The notes: generated from the sequence alone by a model not told the origin. A DNA stretch of 64,000 nucleotides from Prosopocoilus inquinatus (GCA_036172665.1 CM069874.1:48714707-48778706); one strand, 5' to 3'. Shown: positions 9,043-20,371, numbered from the stretch's first letter. Program-made: numbers and translations.

Positions 9043-11523
9043 GTATGATTTTACGGACGGTGCACATTGTGCTACCTCTTCCCAGGTAGGCCTCGCGTCC
9101 CTGCTTTTCCACTCTAGCACTAATTTCAAATCCGGGTCGTTCTCCTGGTCTCTTCGCAGTTCTTCGGCTTGCCATTTGTCGTCAACAATGGCTGTCCTCG
9201 CAGTCGTGGCTACTTTCTCGTCCAAACGACTACAGTGCTTACAGTCTTCGGCACAGGGTCTTCTCGACAAAGCATCGGCATTTCGATGGCTAGTTCCTGC
9301 CCGATGCTGAATTTCAAAATCGTACTCCTGAAGTCGTTCGATCCATCGTGCAACTTGCCCTTCTGGGTTCTTGAAACGGAGAAGCCATTTTAGAGCGGCG
9401 TGGTCGGTCCTCAGCAGGAAGCGTCTACCATACAAGTACTTGTAGAAGTGTTCTATCGTTTTTACGACGGCTAGCAATTCCCTTCTTGTGACGCAATAGT
9501 TTCGTTCCGGTTTTGATAGGACTTTACTGAAGTAGCCGATCACCTTCTCTTGCCCCTCTTGTATCTGGGAGAGTACGCCACCAATCCCAACGTTGCTAGC
9601 ATCTGTGTCCACGACGAACTTGCCTTCCGGGAGAGGATAACTCAGAATAGGAGCACTAACCAAGTACTGCTTTAGTTGTTCAAAGCCAATTTGACACTGT
9701 TGGTCCCATTCATATGGACGACCTTCTTCAGTGAGTTTTGTTAACGGCTTAGCAATGTCTGCAAATCCAGGAACGTAGCGCCGATAGTAAGTGCACAGGC
9801 CAAGGAAACTCCTTATTTGGTGTTTATTTCTGGGAGTTGGCCAGTCTTTCACCACCTGAATCTTCACAGGGTCCACGGCGATTCCATTTCCATTAACAAT
9901 GTGCCCCAGATAATTCACTTCCTTCTGGAATAGGTGACACTTCTTGAGGCTAAGCTTTAGGCCCGCTCCGCGAAGCCGCTGGAACACTCCTTCCAGGTTC
10001 CTTAGGTCGTCGTCGAACGTCTTTCCCACGACAATTATGTCATCAAGGTACACCATGCACGTTGTCCAGGACAGACCTTTCAAAACCGTCTCCATTAACC
10101 TCTCGAATGTCGCTGGGGCATTACATAATCCGAAAGGCATCACTGTGAACTGCCACAGACCCATACCAATGGAAAACGCCGTCTTTTCTCGATCTTCGGG
10201 CGCCAGCTCCACTTGCCAATATCCACTCTTTAAGTCCAAAGTTGAGAAGATCTTTGAGCCGGCTAGGGTGTCCAGGGTATCATCAATCCGTGGCAGGGGA
10301 TAGCTGTCCTTCTTGGTGACATTGTTGAGTAACCGGTAGTCTACACAGAATCTGGTGGACCCATCCTTCTTCTTCACAAGCACTACTGGTGACGCCCACG
10401 GGCTGCTTGATGGTTCTATCACATTATCCTTTTCCATCTCGCGAATAATGCGTTCCGCTTCCTCACGCTTTGCCAACGGTAATCGCCTTGGAGCTTGACG
10501 GATAGGTCTTTCTTCTCCAGTCTCTATTTTGTGTTTCACGACATCAGTTCTTCCCTTGGATCCATCTTCTACCTCGAATACATCTTGATAACGGCCGATC
10601 AGATTCTTTGCTCTTGTCTTCTGGTCTGGAGTCAATTCCTGGGCTGTTGACATAACCATTTCCCATAATTTCTTTGGGACTTTCGCTTCTGGCACGTTTG
10701 TTTCAAGTTGCCGGGAGATGGAGGACACCATGGTGCAGCTTCCCAAGATTGTTCCTTTCTTGATATTGACAGAGAAACAATTGACGTTCATCATGCGGAC
10801 AGGTACTTCCTTCTTCGCCGTCAACAACATTTTCCCAACGAGGACTCCTCTTCCAATCCTTTGATCATCAGTATTAGGTTCAACCATAATGACTTGACCA
10901 TCTTGAAAAACACCGTCCAGTTTTGCGTCGACGATAACCTCAGTCCTGCTGGGTAATACAACGTCTTCAGCGAGGACTACTCGAGCGGCCACGTCCCCTC
11001 GTTGATGTAGAACCAACTCCTCATTATTGACCGCCATCACGCTACGCTTTAAGTCCAATTGGAACCCGTGGGCACACATGACGTCCATGCCCAAAATTGC
11101 CTCGTCCTCTATATCTGCCACCAGTGCACGGTGTTTTATTGGAGTTGAACCAATGGTGATGATAACCTCTACTTCACCGTGGACAGTTGCTGATGTTCCA
11201 GTTGCAGTTTTCAGTTTCCACTTGGTCGGCTCGGTGCGTCCAGATGACTTAATGACGTCGGGTCTTAGGATGGTCTTCGTCGCACCCGTATCCAACAACA
11301 TGGTGTGAGGAATGTCATCAATGGTAACATCCACGAAGACACTGCTGGTTAACTGCCGTAGGAATATTACTTGGTTGGCTTTCGTCTTTGGGGGCCTTTG
11401 AATACGGGTCGACGTTTGCCCCTCTGCACCGACCCGGCTTAGTTTAACTGTGGCTTCCTTGGATCCTGTCTGGGCTTTGGACATCGCCTGCGAACATGTC
11501 CTTCCTCCTGGCAATTCCAACAA
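9040..11523 (-). CDS. pol: gypsy pol, N-terminal part: protease, reverse transcriptase, RNase H
   Basis: The frame is 827 residues. A retropepsin comes first, with the catalytic motif LLDTGATKTIL at about residue 76. The RT follows, with YRLLNN, SGYWQVEL, the MPFGLCNAPATF motif and the catalytic YLDD box (VYLDDIIVVG). RNase H has VVDTDASNVGIGG and the TDHAALKWL segment. Together these make the replication enzymes of a Ty3/gypsy element. The frame overlaps the end of gag by 85 nt in the -1 frame, consistent with expression by -1 frameshifting; I do not see a textbook slippery heptamer. It stops at an in-frame TGA (9040-9042), after which the same frame continues into integrase with no loss of sequence. 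Confidence 0.95.
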   Translation of the reverse strand: MLELPGGRTCSQAMSKAQTGSKEATVKLSRVGAEGQTSTRIQRPPKTKANQVIFLRQLTSSVFVDVTIDDIPHTMLLDTGATKTILRPDVIKSSGRTEPTKWKLKTATGTSATVHGEVEVIITIGSTPIKHRALVADIEDEAILGMDVMCAHGFQLDLKRSVMAVNNEELVLHQRGDVAARVVLAEDVVLPSRTEVIVDAKLDGVFQDGQVIMVEPNTDDQRIGRGVLVGKMLLTAKKEVPVRMMNVNCFSVNIKKGTILGSCTMVSSISRQLETNVPEAKVPKKLWEMVMSTAQELTPDQKTRAKNLIGRYQDVFEVEDGSKGRTDVVKHKIETGEERPIRQAPRRLPLAKREEAERIIREMEKDNVIEPSSSPWASPVVLVKKKDGSTRFCVDYRLLNNVTKKDSYPLPRIDDTLDTLAGSKIFSTLDLKSGYWQVELAPEDREKTAFSIGMGLWQFTVMPFGLCNAPATFERLMETVLKGLSWTTCMVYLDDIIVVGKTFDDDLRNLEGVFQRLRGAGLKLSLKKCHLFQKEVNYLGHIVNGNGIAVDPVKIQVVKDWPTPRNKHQIRSFLGLCTYYRRYVPGFADIAKPLTKLTEEGRPYEWDQQCQIGFEQLKQYLVSAPILSYPLPEGKFVVDTDASNVGIGGVLSQIQEGQEKVIGYFSKVLSKPERNYCVTRRELLAVVKTIEHFYKYLYGRRFLLRTDHAALKWLLRFKNPEGQVARWIERLQEYDFEIQHRAGTSHRNADALSRRPCAEDCKHCSRLDEKVATTARTAIVDDKWQAEELRRDQENDPDLKLVLEWKSRDARPTWEEVAQCAPSVKSY

Positions 11524-12572
11524 ACCAGCGGCCTCTTCTGCTTGAAGACCTGTTCCACAATGCGGCGAACATCCTCGGCGGTGGCATACTCCCTGGCTCG
11601 CTCCTTTATAGTAGATCCCACCTTGGCGTTAGCGGATTCTTCCTCTTCTTCCTCTTGGAAGTCCATAGCCGCTCGCACCTTGACATGCCCTCTTGAGACT
11701 CGTCTCGCCGCTTCAAATTCCAAGGCATAAGCTAATGCGTTCTTGGACGTCTTCGGATGGGTCATTCTCAATGCCTGCTGGTTGTCTGGGTCACGGATTC
11801 CATCTATGAAGGTCTGCACCGTCAAACATTTGAGGAATTCAACAGGAGCTGTGGGATATGTCAACTGGGCCAGACGCGCTACGTCCGCTTCGAATTCCTG
11901 AAGACTTTCTCCGAATTTCTGACAGCGAATCCTCAACTGCGCATGGTATACCTCGGTCAGATGGGCCTGTCCGTAACGCATTTCCATCCTATTCACCAGC
12001 TTGTCGAAGTCTTCTTGTTCCTCTGGCGGCATCGTCTGTAGCACATCGATAGCGTCTCCTCTCAAGGCCACAATTAACGAAGTGGCTTTTTCGCTGGCCG
12101 TCCATCTGTTTGCCTTTGCTGCTGCTTCGAACTGTTTGAAGTAGTTGGGCCAAGAAGACTTTCCATCGAACGTCGGTGGTTTTATTTTTAATTTCGAATT
12201 TTCTGCTGGTCCTTCCACAATTCGGGTTTCATTATTTTCTAGTGTTTCTACTGGTGGCTGATCCCCGAACACTCGCAACCCCGCCATGATTTGCTCCAGA
12301 TTTTTGATTTTGTTATCCTGCTGAAATATTATTTCCTCCACATTTTCTTGCAGGTTCTTTGTTTCTTCTGATATTTTTACCACTAATTTATCTTCGAGTC
12401 CTTTTGTTTGCTCTAGAAATTTCTCGTCAAAATTTCTGGAGTGCTCTCGAAATTTCTCGTCTAAGTCTCTAGATTGTTCCAACAATTTATTCTGTAATTT
12501 GTCCAAATTTCCAGATTGTTCTAGAAGCTTCTCCTCTAAATTTCTGGATTGTTCCATCAATTTAGTTTGCAA
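11439..12572 (-). CDS. gag: gypsy gag, capsid and zinc-knuckle part
   Basis: This frame holds the main Gag region. It starts with coiled-coil repeats of the type LEQSRNLEEKL, continues through a retrotransposon Gag/capsid domain (IKPPTFDGKSSWPNYFKQFE, then the stretch around SLQEFEADVARLAQLTYP), and ends with one CCHC knuckle, CWNCQEEGHVRRRCPKP, that should bind RNA. Gag forms the particle in which reverse transcription takes place. Its true N-terminus is in the next frame upstream (12562-13113). The two are separated by a 4-bp duplication (AGATAGAT near 12624-12631), so this copy of gag is frameshifted. Confidence 0.9.
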   Translation of the reverse strand: MQTKLMEQSRNLEEKLLEQSGNLDKLQNKLLEQSRDLDEKFREHSRNFDEKFLEQTKGLEDKLVVKISEETKNLQENVEEIIFQQDNKIKNLEQIMAGLRVFGDQPPVETLENNETRIVEGPAENSKLKIKPPTFDGKSSWPNYFKQFEAAAKANRWTASEKATSLIVALRGDAIDVLQTMPPEEQEDFDKLVNRMEMRYGQAHLTEVYHAQLRIRCQKFGESLQEFEADVARLAQLTYPTAPVEFLKCLTVQTFIDGIRDPDNQQALRMTHPKTSKNALAYALEFEAARRVSRGHVKVRAAMDFQEEEEEESANAKVGSTIKERAREYATAEDVRRIVEQVFKQKRPLVCWNCQEEGHVRRRCPKPRQDPRKPQLN

Positions 12573-13113
12573 CTCGTCTTTGAAGTTTACAGATTGTTCT
12601 CGAAGTTCGTCCTTGAAATTTCCAGATAGATTGTTCTAGAAGCTTCTCCTCTAAATTTCTGGATTGTTCTCGAAGTTCGTCCTTGAAATTTCCAGATTGT
12701 TCTAGAAGCTTTTCCTCTAAATTTCTGGATTGTTCTCGAAGTTTCTCTAAATTTCCAGACTGTTCTTGAAACTTCTCGTCCAAATTTCTGGATTGTTCTC
12801 GAAGTTCGTCCTTGAAATTTCCAGATTGTTCTCGAAGTTCGTCCTTGAAATTTTCAGATTGTTCTAGAAACTTCTCGTCCAAATTTCTGGATTGTTCTCG
12901 AAGTTCATCTTTCAGGATTTTATTAAAATCGGCGGGACCACACGAAATTTCGAAAAGGAAGGTCTCTGGATCTTCGCCAGCTGTCAACAAATCGGATCGG
13001 AGATGCTGTTGAAGTGCGCCTTTCAAACCACCGGTTTCTAACTCTCGTTCTTCCAATTCGGTTTTTAATTCGGCCACTTTTAAGTCTTTCAACAACACTT
13101 TTCTCGTAGCCAT
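12562..13113 (-). CDS. gag: gypsy gag, N-terminal part with SAP-like domain and hendecad coiled coil
   Basis: The frame starts MATRKVLLKDLKVAELK at 13113, about 100 bp inside the 5' LTR. Residues about 8-40 look like a SAP motif (a short DNA-binding helix pair). From about residue 70 the protein is built of 11-residue repeats, such as LREQSRNLDEK and LLEQSGNFKDE, which predicts a long coiled coil and makes the DNA a 33-bp tandem repeat. The 4-bp duplication near 12624 shifts translation into a short nonsense tail, ending at 12562. This is the natural start of Gag, broken by that mutation. Confidence 0.85.
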   Translation of the reverse strand: MATRKVLLKDLKVAELKTELEERELETGGLKGALQQHLRSDLLTAGEDPETFLFEISCGPADFNKILKDELREQSRNLDEKFLEQSENFKDELREQSGNFKDELREQSRNLDEKFQEQSGNLEKLREQSRNLEEKLLEQSGNFKDELREQSRNLEEKLLEQSIWKFQGRTSRTICKLQRRVAN

Positions 13114-13193
13114 TGTTTTTTTTTCCGATACTGTACTTATTTAATAATCTGATTAAATTTAATTTACTTTAAATTGTTTATTTATTTGCACAA

Positions 13194-13211
13194 ACCCCAC
13201 ACCTGACACCA
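13194..13211 (-). other. Primer binding site of the gypsy element
   Basis: One base inside the 5' LTR the minus strand reads TGGTGTCAGGTGTGGGG. It begins with TGG, complementary to a tRNA CCA end, and resembles leucine-tRNA-type primer sites, with mismatches. Confidence 0.6.
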
Positions 13212-13212
13212 C

Positions 13213-13558
13213 TGTTACGTTTCTAGGGTTTTAATTTATTTATTTAAACGAATAAAACACTCGATACAAACTTATCCGTAATTTAATAAAGCTTAAAAAA
13301 ACTAATTTATTTGTAACAATTTATTTACACACTAAAATCTAACTTCGACGTTCGCTGTTCGAATTCGACTGACTGGTGAGTCAACCCGGGGCGATTTTAT
13401 ATCATTCGCCGCCGTCTGGAACTCTCTATGCGGGAAGATTCCAGTCTGTTCGATGTGACCCCGGTGTAGGCCCCGGTGGCGTGATGGCCGATGACGCACA
13501 ACAGCGAACCGACCTCCTGACGCCCTCAGCGTGACGCAGCACTGAGCGGCTCGCCACA
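13213..13558 (-). repeat. 5' LTR of the macrodomain gypsy element
   Basis: 346 bp. The minus-strand start is TGTGGCGAGCCGCTC and the end is CGTAACA. It carries the core promoter annotated separately. Confidence 0.95.
13364..13401 (-). promoter_or_regulatory. LTR core promoter: TATA box and TCAGT initiator
   Basis: On the minus strand TATAAAA (13401-13395) lies about 29 nt upstream of a TCAGTC initiator (around 13372), the usual arthropod spacing. The same pair is kept in the solo LTR at 38174-38522. Confidence 0.7.
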
Positions 13559-13562
13559 TTAT

Positions 13563-14875
13563 AATGTCGTATAGGTTTAAAAAGACAGCATAATACCACA
13601 ATTAATTGTACTTATGTGTACGCTATTTATTTTTAAGTTTAGAGTTTGATGTTACTTATTTTGAATACTATTATGTATTTTACTGTTTATTTATTGTGAA
13701 TATTAATTTAAGGTTACACTTTTTTATTTAGCCTGAGGATGTGAGTATGTACGCAGCATAAATTTAGTCAGTTGATTTTTCTTAATACTGTGACTCTCTT
13801 GACTGTAGTTTAAGTTTTAGTGTTTAATTTTATTTATCTGAATGTTAATACTTTGATTATTTTTCCTTTGCCTGAAAATTTGGAATTTTGTTTTAATTTT
13901 TGTGTGTAAATGTAAATATGTTGATATATGTAGGATGTGTGTGCGGAATAAAAAGTTTACTTAAAACAGTTCGTGTTATTTTTAATTGATTTATGTAAAT
14001 TTCTTGACTCAAACGTCCTACCAATAGAGGCACAAACGGTACAACAGATTGTGATAATGCAGGTACTTATAGAAATAATTTTCGTGGCGCAAACGGGAAA
14101 TGCTCATTACAGCCACCCAGAAAAATTCCTAGCATTATTAAATTTAAATTTAAAAAAAGTGTTAACTTTTCTTTAGCGGCGACAGTATAAGTATTTTATA
14201 TTTGTTTAAGTTGTGTGAAGTCCACGTCTTATTTCATATTTTCTGAATTTTTTTATTGGGTAAGAGTTGACTTGCGTGCCTAAAGAAAGCGGCGACCACG
14301 ACTGCAAGCAAGACAGCGCGTGGACAGACTTCCGTCTCCTATCTCCTATTTATCATTAACAAAGTTCGGATGTTTGTATGAATATTCACGGTCACTTCGT
14401 CTCCTGAATGCAAGGCGCACGCTCGCCGCCAGTTCATGAGCGCCGGGCTAGTAATGTGATGAATACGCGGTAATAAACGCAAAGTACGCGATCAGGAGAG
14501 AGGTTTATTGGCAATTGAAAATTTTTGTCCAGGCTGTTGTAGTAACGTATTTATCCGCAGAGATGGCGCTAGGAGTAATTGTAAATTTGGCGCGAATGAA
14601 ATGTCACATGTTGTCAATGTCAATTACTTTAGTGATGGCGGAGATCGTGATGGTTTAAGTAAATTAAAGAACTGGCACAAATATAATGAGTTAAATCAAA
14701 TTGTCCGTTAAATAAACATTGTTAATGATTAAATTATTTTTGTGTGACCAGAGAATAGTCTCCAATATTAACAGAGTTTGAGAAAAATGGACCTCGCAAT
14801 ATCTGCAAAAGAATATTTAAATGTGTAGTTATTGGATGCAATTCATGTTCCAATCAGACCAAATTTCCTTCAATT
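13563..14875. other. Unannotated AT-rich region, no gene supported
   Basis: No protein family is recognisable. Two short open frames on the plus strand (13973-14176, 14508-14711) lack motifs and codon bias, so I do not treat them as genes. Confidence 0.5.
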
Positions 14876-15141
14876 TGATTTTCTACAATCTTCAACCTTT
14901 CCACTGGCAGCTAATCGGGCCGAGGGACCAAAAATGTTTGATTGTTTGTTGATTGTGTGTGTGTGTGCTGATTTAAAAAGACCACTTTTACTAAACTAAA
15001 CTAACTTTATTTAATTATTCTAAGCACAACCAACATCTTTAGTGGACTGTATTACACTGACTCAGTTGCAGTACCGACCGCAGGCCCTTCTTGGACCAGG
15101 GGGCAATAAAATGCAGATGTTGCAAACATTACACCTTAACA
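14876..15141 (-). repeat. 3' terminal repeat of the BEL/Pao element
   Basis: Starts TGATTTTCTAC and ends CCTTAACA, with a GT microsatellite inside (about 14954-14967). The first 59 bp may be leader sequence rather than LTR, since a TGTTTGATTG start at about 14935 with an adjacent TGGTCCCTCGG primer-like site is also possible. Confidence 0.85.
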
Positions 15142-15269
15142 TACTCCCCACCTTGAAAGGGTCAACTTTCAATATCAATTGATTAACAAAGATTAAACTA
15201 AATTACTTAAATGAAATATGTGTCAATGAAACAATGTTCTACTACAATTTAATAGTCAAACAATAAGCA

Positions 15270-16436
15270 CTACACTTCACACCGGGTAACTTCTATCGGC
15301 AATACGCATATTTTTGAACATGAACGTTTCACAATACCGTTTGCTGTTCGAATAGAAGCTACTCGCGCAACACTATCTGGACCCGGATGTAGTTCGATGA
15401 TTCGCCCTAGATGCCATTGAAGAGGAGGCAAATTGTCCTGTTTGATGAGTACCATGTCTCCTTCTTGCAAACGTAGTTGGCCTTCCTTCCACTTGACTCG
15501 TTGTTGTAGTTCTGAAATGTATTCTTTAGCCCAACGTTTCCAGAAATGTTATTGCAGTTTTTGCGAGCGTTGGTACGTTGACAGAAGATTCTCCTTAACG
15601 TCCATGACATCAGGATCTGGTAGAGATGTGAGTCGTCGACCAATTAAGAAATGGGCCGGGGTGAGGACATCGAAATCATTGGGATCGGTGGAGAGAGGAG
15701 TTAAAGGACGGGAGTTTAGGGTGGCCTCGATTTGCGTAAGCGTTGTATAAAATTGCTCGTATGTTAAAAGAGCATTAGACATTACTCGCTTCATATGAAA
15801 TTTAGATGATTTAATACCCGCCTCCCATAGACCTCCAAAATGAGGACTATGAGCCGGTATAAAATTCCAATTAACTCCTTCATTAGCAAAAGCATCCTTT
15901 AGAGTCTCATTCTGTTGTGAAACAAAATTCCCCAATTCCCTTAATTCTGACTGTGCGCCTACAAAGTTTTTGCCATTATCAGAGTAAATCGCATATGGTT
16001 TACCACGTCTCGACACAAATCTCCGAAAAACTGCAATAAATGTTTCAGTGGTTAACTCGGTAACTAGCTCCAAATGGACCGCTTTAGTCGCGAAACATAC
16101 AAAGAGGCTAACGTAACACTTTACCGTTTTACTTCCGCGTCCTTTCTTATCTCTGATTAGAAAAGGTCCGGCATAATCAACTCCAACGTTGTAAAATGGA
16201 TGTACGGGTTGCAATCGCGACTTAGGCAATACACCCATAATAGGAGCTGTTTGTATAGGTTTGGCTCGATAACATTTTATGCAATTATGGACTATCTTTT
16301 TGCTGAGATTTCGGCCACCGATAAGCCAATATTTCTCACGCATTGATGACAACAGCAATTGAGGCCCAACATGCAATAATCTCTCATGTTCGTACGAACA
16401 GAGCAATTTTGTCAAGGGATGGACCATCTGAATCAA
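15270..16436 (-). pseudogene. BEL/Pao integrase, frameshifted
   Basis: The main frame (15549-16436) starts with the zinc-binding part (HERLLHVG, CIKCYRAKP), then the integrase core: VDYAGPF with the first Asp, YSDNGKNF with the second, and GGLWEAGIKS with the Glu. A separate frame at 15270-15470 (MVLIKQDNLPPLQW, GRIIELHPGPD) is the DUF5641-type C-terminal domain usual in Pao integrases. One frameshift near 15470-15549 separates the two. The protein would insert the cDNA into the genome; in this copy it is not continuous. Confidence 0.88.
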
Positions 16437-17336
16437 GAAATGGGCTTAAACTTATCGTGTTACTCTTTGATTCAATGAGTTTGCGTTTCTGAAGAAAACG
16501 TAATTCATTGGGAAAACTTTCGCCTTGTGATATTTTAGTTAAGCGTTTTAACGATTCGTTTAATTCGCTGACTGTAAGAACTCCAGTTTTACGATTGTCG
16601 GAGTTTCGACAATTAAAAATAAAACGTAGACAATATGCCATGCAACGACTCATACGTGGAAATTTTGAGAAGCGTTCAAACGGAAATAAATCGTTAATTT
16701 GACTTACAAGCAACGACCTTAGGTTTGTTTTTAATTCAGGAAGTCTACCTTCGAAAGTTGAAGACTCGTTAGGCCACGTTTATTCATGGTTGGAAAGCCA
16801 ATTTGGTCCATGCCACCAAATGTCTGAATTTTGGAGTAAGCTTGGATTCACACCACGTGACAAGTCTGCTGGATTATCCTTGGTTGGCACGTGGCGCCAA
16901 GTGTGATGTTCCTTGAAACATTGAATTTGCGAGACACGATTTGCCACAAAAACTTGTAGAAGATTTGGACAAGTGGGTATCCAGCTTAACACAATTGTTG
17001 AGTCGGACCAAAGGTTGATTGCATCAAAATTTAATCTTACTGACTTTATGACCTTCTTTACCAATTCTACAAGTACAACTGCCGAATTCTGAAGGTAATA
17101 GGTCATCCCAGGAAAGTTTGTACTGCCACAAACGCTGAAGGAATATTTTTTGCAGTGACGGTGCAGGGGCTTACTAATCGCAACGGATCGAAAATTTGCG
17201 CAATCTGCGATAAAATGTAGCGCTTCGTGATTGATTTAGTACTAGGTAGTTGTTCGATATTAAAGAACAGAATATCTGCTTTACTTGACCAGTAGAGTCC
17301 CAGTGTTTTCATATTATCGGTTTCCCCAAATTGCAT
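16384..17336 (-). pseudogene. BEL/Pao RNase H region, fragmented
   Basis: Three overlapping frames (17103-17336, 16780-17106, 16384-16713) make one decayed domain region. KTLGLYWSSKADILFF and SQIAQIFDPLRLVSP are the Pao RT-to-RNase H connection; WSDSTIVLSWI and HVPTKDNPADLSRG are the RNase H-like motifs that BEL/Pao elements carry. At least two frameshifts interrupt it. Confidence 0.8.
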
Positions 17337-17357
17337 TGATGTTGCAAGACAATTGGT

Positions 17358-18378
17358 TCACTGAATACCTTCTAAAACATCCTCGCTATTAGACACCCAT
17401 TTCCTCAAACTAAAACAGGCACCGGCTAATACTGAAGACACCTGTTTACATAAACTGATTGCATCCTCCACACTCTCAGCGCCTGACAACATATCGTCAA
17501 CATAAAAATCATGACCGATGACTCTTGCTGCTACTGGGTTGCTGTTTATGTGATCAATTGAGAGTTGTTTTAAACATCGTATTGCAAGAAATGGAGCAGA
17601 GGCAGTTCCGTACGTTACCGTGTTCAACCTGTGTGTACTGATCTCCTTGGATTGATCGGGTCTCCAGAGTATTTGTTGCAAATGCCTTTGACTGGGATCA
17701 ACAAGTATCTGCCGGTACATTTTCTCATTATCTGCACAGATCACAATATTGTGCTGCCTGAATCTTAATAGGATCGATAACAGGTCGTCTTGAATTGTGG
17801 GTCCAACTAATTGCAAATCATTCAGAGAATAACCTGAGTCTGAACGAGCCGAAGCATCGAAAACTACTCGCAATTTTGTGGTTAAGCTTTGCTCCTTCAA
17901 AATTCCGTGATGAGGAAGAAAATATGTTTCCTGACTTAACTCGTATGACTCTTCAACCCTTGACATGTGTCCCAGTTCTTCGTATTCAGACATAAAGTCG
18001 GAGTACATTTGATGAAGTTTTGGATTTTTCTCTAATTTGCCTTCCAATGAATTAAATCTGTTTAGCGCCATCTGATGTGAGTTACCTAACAAAGATAGAT
18101 CTTTCTTTAGAGGAATTGTGACAACGAATCTACCCGTTTGATCTCGAGTAGTTGTATTACTGCAGTTTTCTTCACATAATCTTTCCTCTTCTGAGAGAAT
18201 CGGTAAGGAAGATACCGGCTCCTCCAATTCCCAAAACCTAGCCAATTGTTTTTGAACGTCCGCATTAGTATTTAGGCTACACAAAGTTGTCGTGGAAGAT
18301 ACATTTGAACAAATCGGACCAGATATCACCCATCCCAAGCGAGTTTCTTGTACAATAGGTTGATTTTTACCGAGATGA
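17358..18378 (-). pseudogene. BEL/Pao reverse transcriptase, fragment
   Basis: The frame reads through the Pao RT: LRVVFDASARS, SLNDLQLVGP, YRQILVDPSQRHLQ, TYGTASAPFLAIRCL and the catalytic GHDFYVDDMLSG box. The first methionine in the frame (18338) is not the true start, since the same frame is open upstream as VQETRLGW. The domain itself looks intact; the frame breaks on both sides. Confidence 0.9.
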
Positions 18379-18626
18379 ATTTGTCCCGCAACAAGTAAGT
18401 TATAGAATAAGCCAGCACCGATGAGAATGTCAACGGGGCCTGGTTGATTGAAAGTGGGATCCGCTAATTTTAAATGTGATGGAATTTTAACATAAGATAA
18501 GTCAACTTTCTTACTTGGAATAAAGTCGCTAATTTTTGGTAAGATTAAACAAGAAATAGAAGTTTCGAAATTGTTTTGAATTGATTTAATGGCAACACTG
18601 CACCTGGCCTTGAGCCTTGAAATGCT

Positions 18627-19154
18627 TTATCCAATTCCCACAATTGATATGTTTATTTCTGACTTCTTTAATGATAATTTGTCACACAAGTCCTGAGTAA
18701 TCAAATTAGATTGTGAGCCACTATCAAGAAGTGCTCTACACGTGTGAGGTCGACCTAAAGAATCCCGTACCTGAATTAAAGCAGTTGATAACAAAATATC
18801 ATACGATTGCTGATTGCTATGATTTGTTAATACAACGTTCGGTTGTGAATTGTTAGTACTGGTTCCTTCGGTTTCATCTGTATATTGATTATTTGTCGTA
18901 ATTTCAATTTTATTGGGTACCTTTGCCTGTGCGTCTTTATGTAACAAGGAATGGTGTTTCGAAGAACATTTATGACAATGACCTGACTTGCAGTCCCTTA
19001 CAAAGTGATTGTTTCGAAGACAATTAATACAAAGTTTGCGAGTTTTAACTTGAACTAGCCTATCGTTTACCGACAAATTTAAGAATTTTGTACAGTTACC
19101 AATATAATGATTCTCGCTACAGAACGTGCAACAAGAAAGAGTGCCTGTGGCCAC
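18627..19154 (-). pseudogene. BEL/Pao zinc fingers and aspartic protease, fragment
   Basis: Two cysteine-histidine knuckles (CTFCSENHYIGNC, and CINCLRNNHFVRDC followed by CHKCSSKHHSLLH) are followed by a retropepsin-like LLDSGSQSNLI. This is the usual middle of a BEL polyprotein. The frame continues upstream of its first Met to about 19255, where a frameshift separates it from gag. Confidence 0.85.
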
Positions 19155-19243
19155 TTTAAATACCTTCGGCGAATTGTATTTGTCACCAGTATTCTTAAAT
19201 TTTAAGGTTTGCTTTAGTCCTTTATGATTAAATTCCAGTGTTT

Positions 19244-20185
19244 CTAATAAATTGCTTTGTTTTTTATAAATGATTTAAATTCTTCCATTGAAGGAAGCTC
19301 ACTTTCTTTTTTACATTTCTCCCATTCACGTTCAGTTTCTTTGTCTAATTTACGACTCAAAAGAAAGATTAACAAAGTATCCCAGTGTTGTATTGGCTGT
19401 TTCAGAGAAGCTAAGGCCCGTAAATGTTTTGATATGTTATCCGTAAATGTACGAAAATCTAATGAACCTGCACTCTTTATATTCGGCAAATCAACAAGAG
19501 ATTTAATGTGATTATACACTAATAATCTAGTATTATCGTACCTTTCACGTAAAAGTTGCCAAGCTATAGGATAATTTTCGGTGGCTACCTCTAATGAATG
19601 AATCACCTGTTTCGCATTATCATAAAGTTGTGCACGTAGATAATGAAATTTAGAAATATCAGGTATCTCCGCGTTATTATGAATCAAAGATGTGAACGTA
19701 TCGCGGAACTCCAGCCAGTTTTCGTAATTTCCGTAAAATTTTGGCAATTCTATTCGAGGGAGCTTAACATCGGACCGCATAGAATGCGAAGTTAATTTGA
19801 CGGACTTCTCTGAACCAGAGATCGAATTTTTATCGTCTTGTACGTTATTTTGCGAATAAACCTTTAAAATGCGTTTACACTCTGATAATGAACTGAAATA
19901 CAAATTTTCAAAATTTTCTCTTTCTGTGACTTGTGATTCAAAGTCGTCATGTGCAATTTCAATAGCCGACTGGCATTCTTGAAATTCCTCTAAAAGAGCT
20001 ATTTGTTTTTCTAATCTACATTCTAATTCTTCAATTTCGGAACTATCAAATATATTGTTTTTATCTAATTCTTTAAATGAATTTTTTACAGGTTCTAAAT
20101 ACTTTACGAAAAGAGTTAATCTTGCCTTTAATGAACCACGTTTGCGAATTAATGTTTTAACAGATTCGGCCATGCTTTCAACCAT
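19244..20185 (-). pseudogene. BEL/Pao gag (DUF1759-type)
   Basis: The frame has 313 residues. A coiled-coil N-terminus (about 1-110) precedes the DUF1759-like Gag core: LPRIELPKFYGNYENWLEFRD without a break, then FHYLRAQL, the segment with AWQLLRERYDN and NISKHLRALASL. The start MVESMAESVKTL lies about 190 bp inside the 5' repeat. The reading frame fails near 19255 instead of running into the zinc knuckles. Confidence 0.88.
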
Positions 20186-20371
20186 GGCGATTATCGACGC
20201 CTCGTGAGTTTAACAACAAAACTTACACAAATCGATTGAAATCAAATAAACTAGGAAATGTAATGGAAAGGACTCACTTTTAGTCGAATTCTCAATATCT
20301 TCGCTTGGATGGATGACCACTGATGATCGACATTAAATGAGATGAATGCTTGCTTGGATTCGATGCATGCT

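Larger units (their letters stand above)
6852..13558 (-). mobile_element. Ty3/gypsy LTR retrotransposon with macrodomain-CCCH tail
   Basis: This 6.7-kb element is complete from LTR to LTR on the minus strand, flanked by a perfect 4-bp target duplication TTAT (6848-6851 and 13559-13562). The two 346-bp LTRs differ at only about two positions, so insertion was recent. Gene order on the minus strand is gag, protease, RT, RNase H, integrase, macrodomain, CCCH finger; there is no envelope gene. Two lesions are visible: a 4-bp AGAT duplication in gag and one in-frame TGA between RNase H and integrase. A second copy with a 3-kb deletion lies at 62041-64000 and a solo LTR at 38174-38522. Confidence 0.95.
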
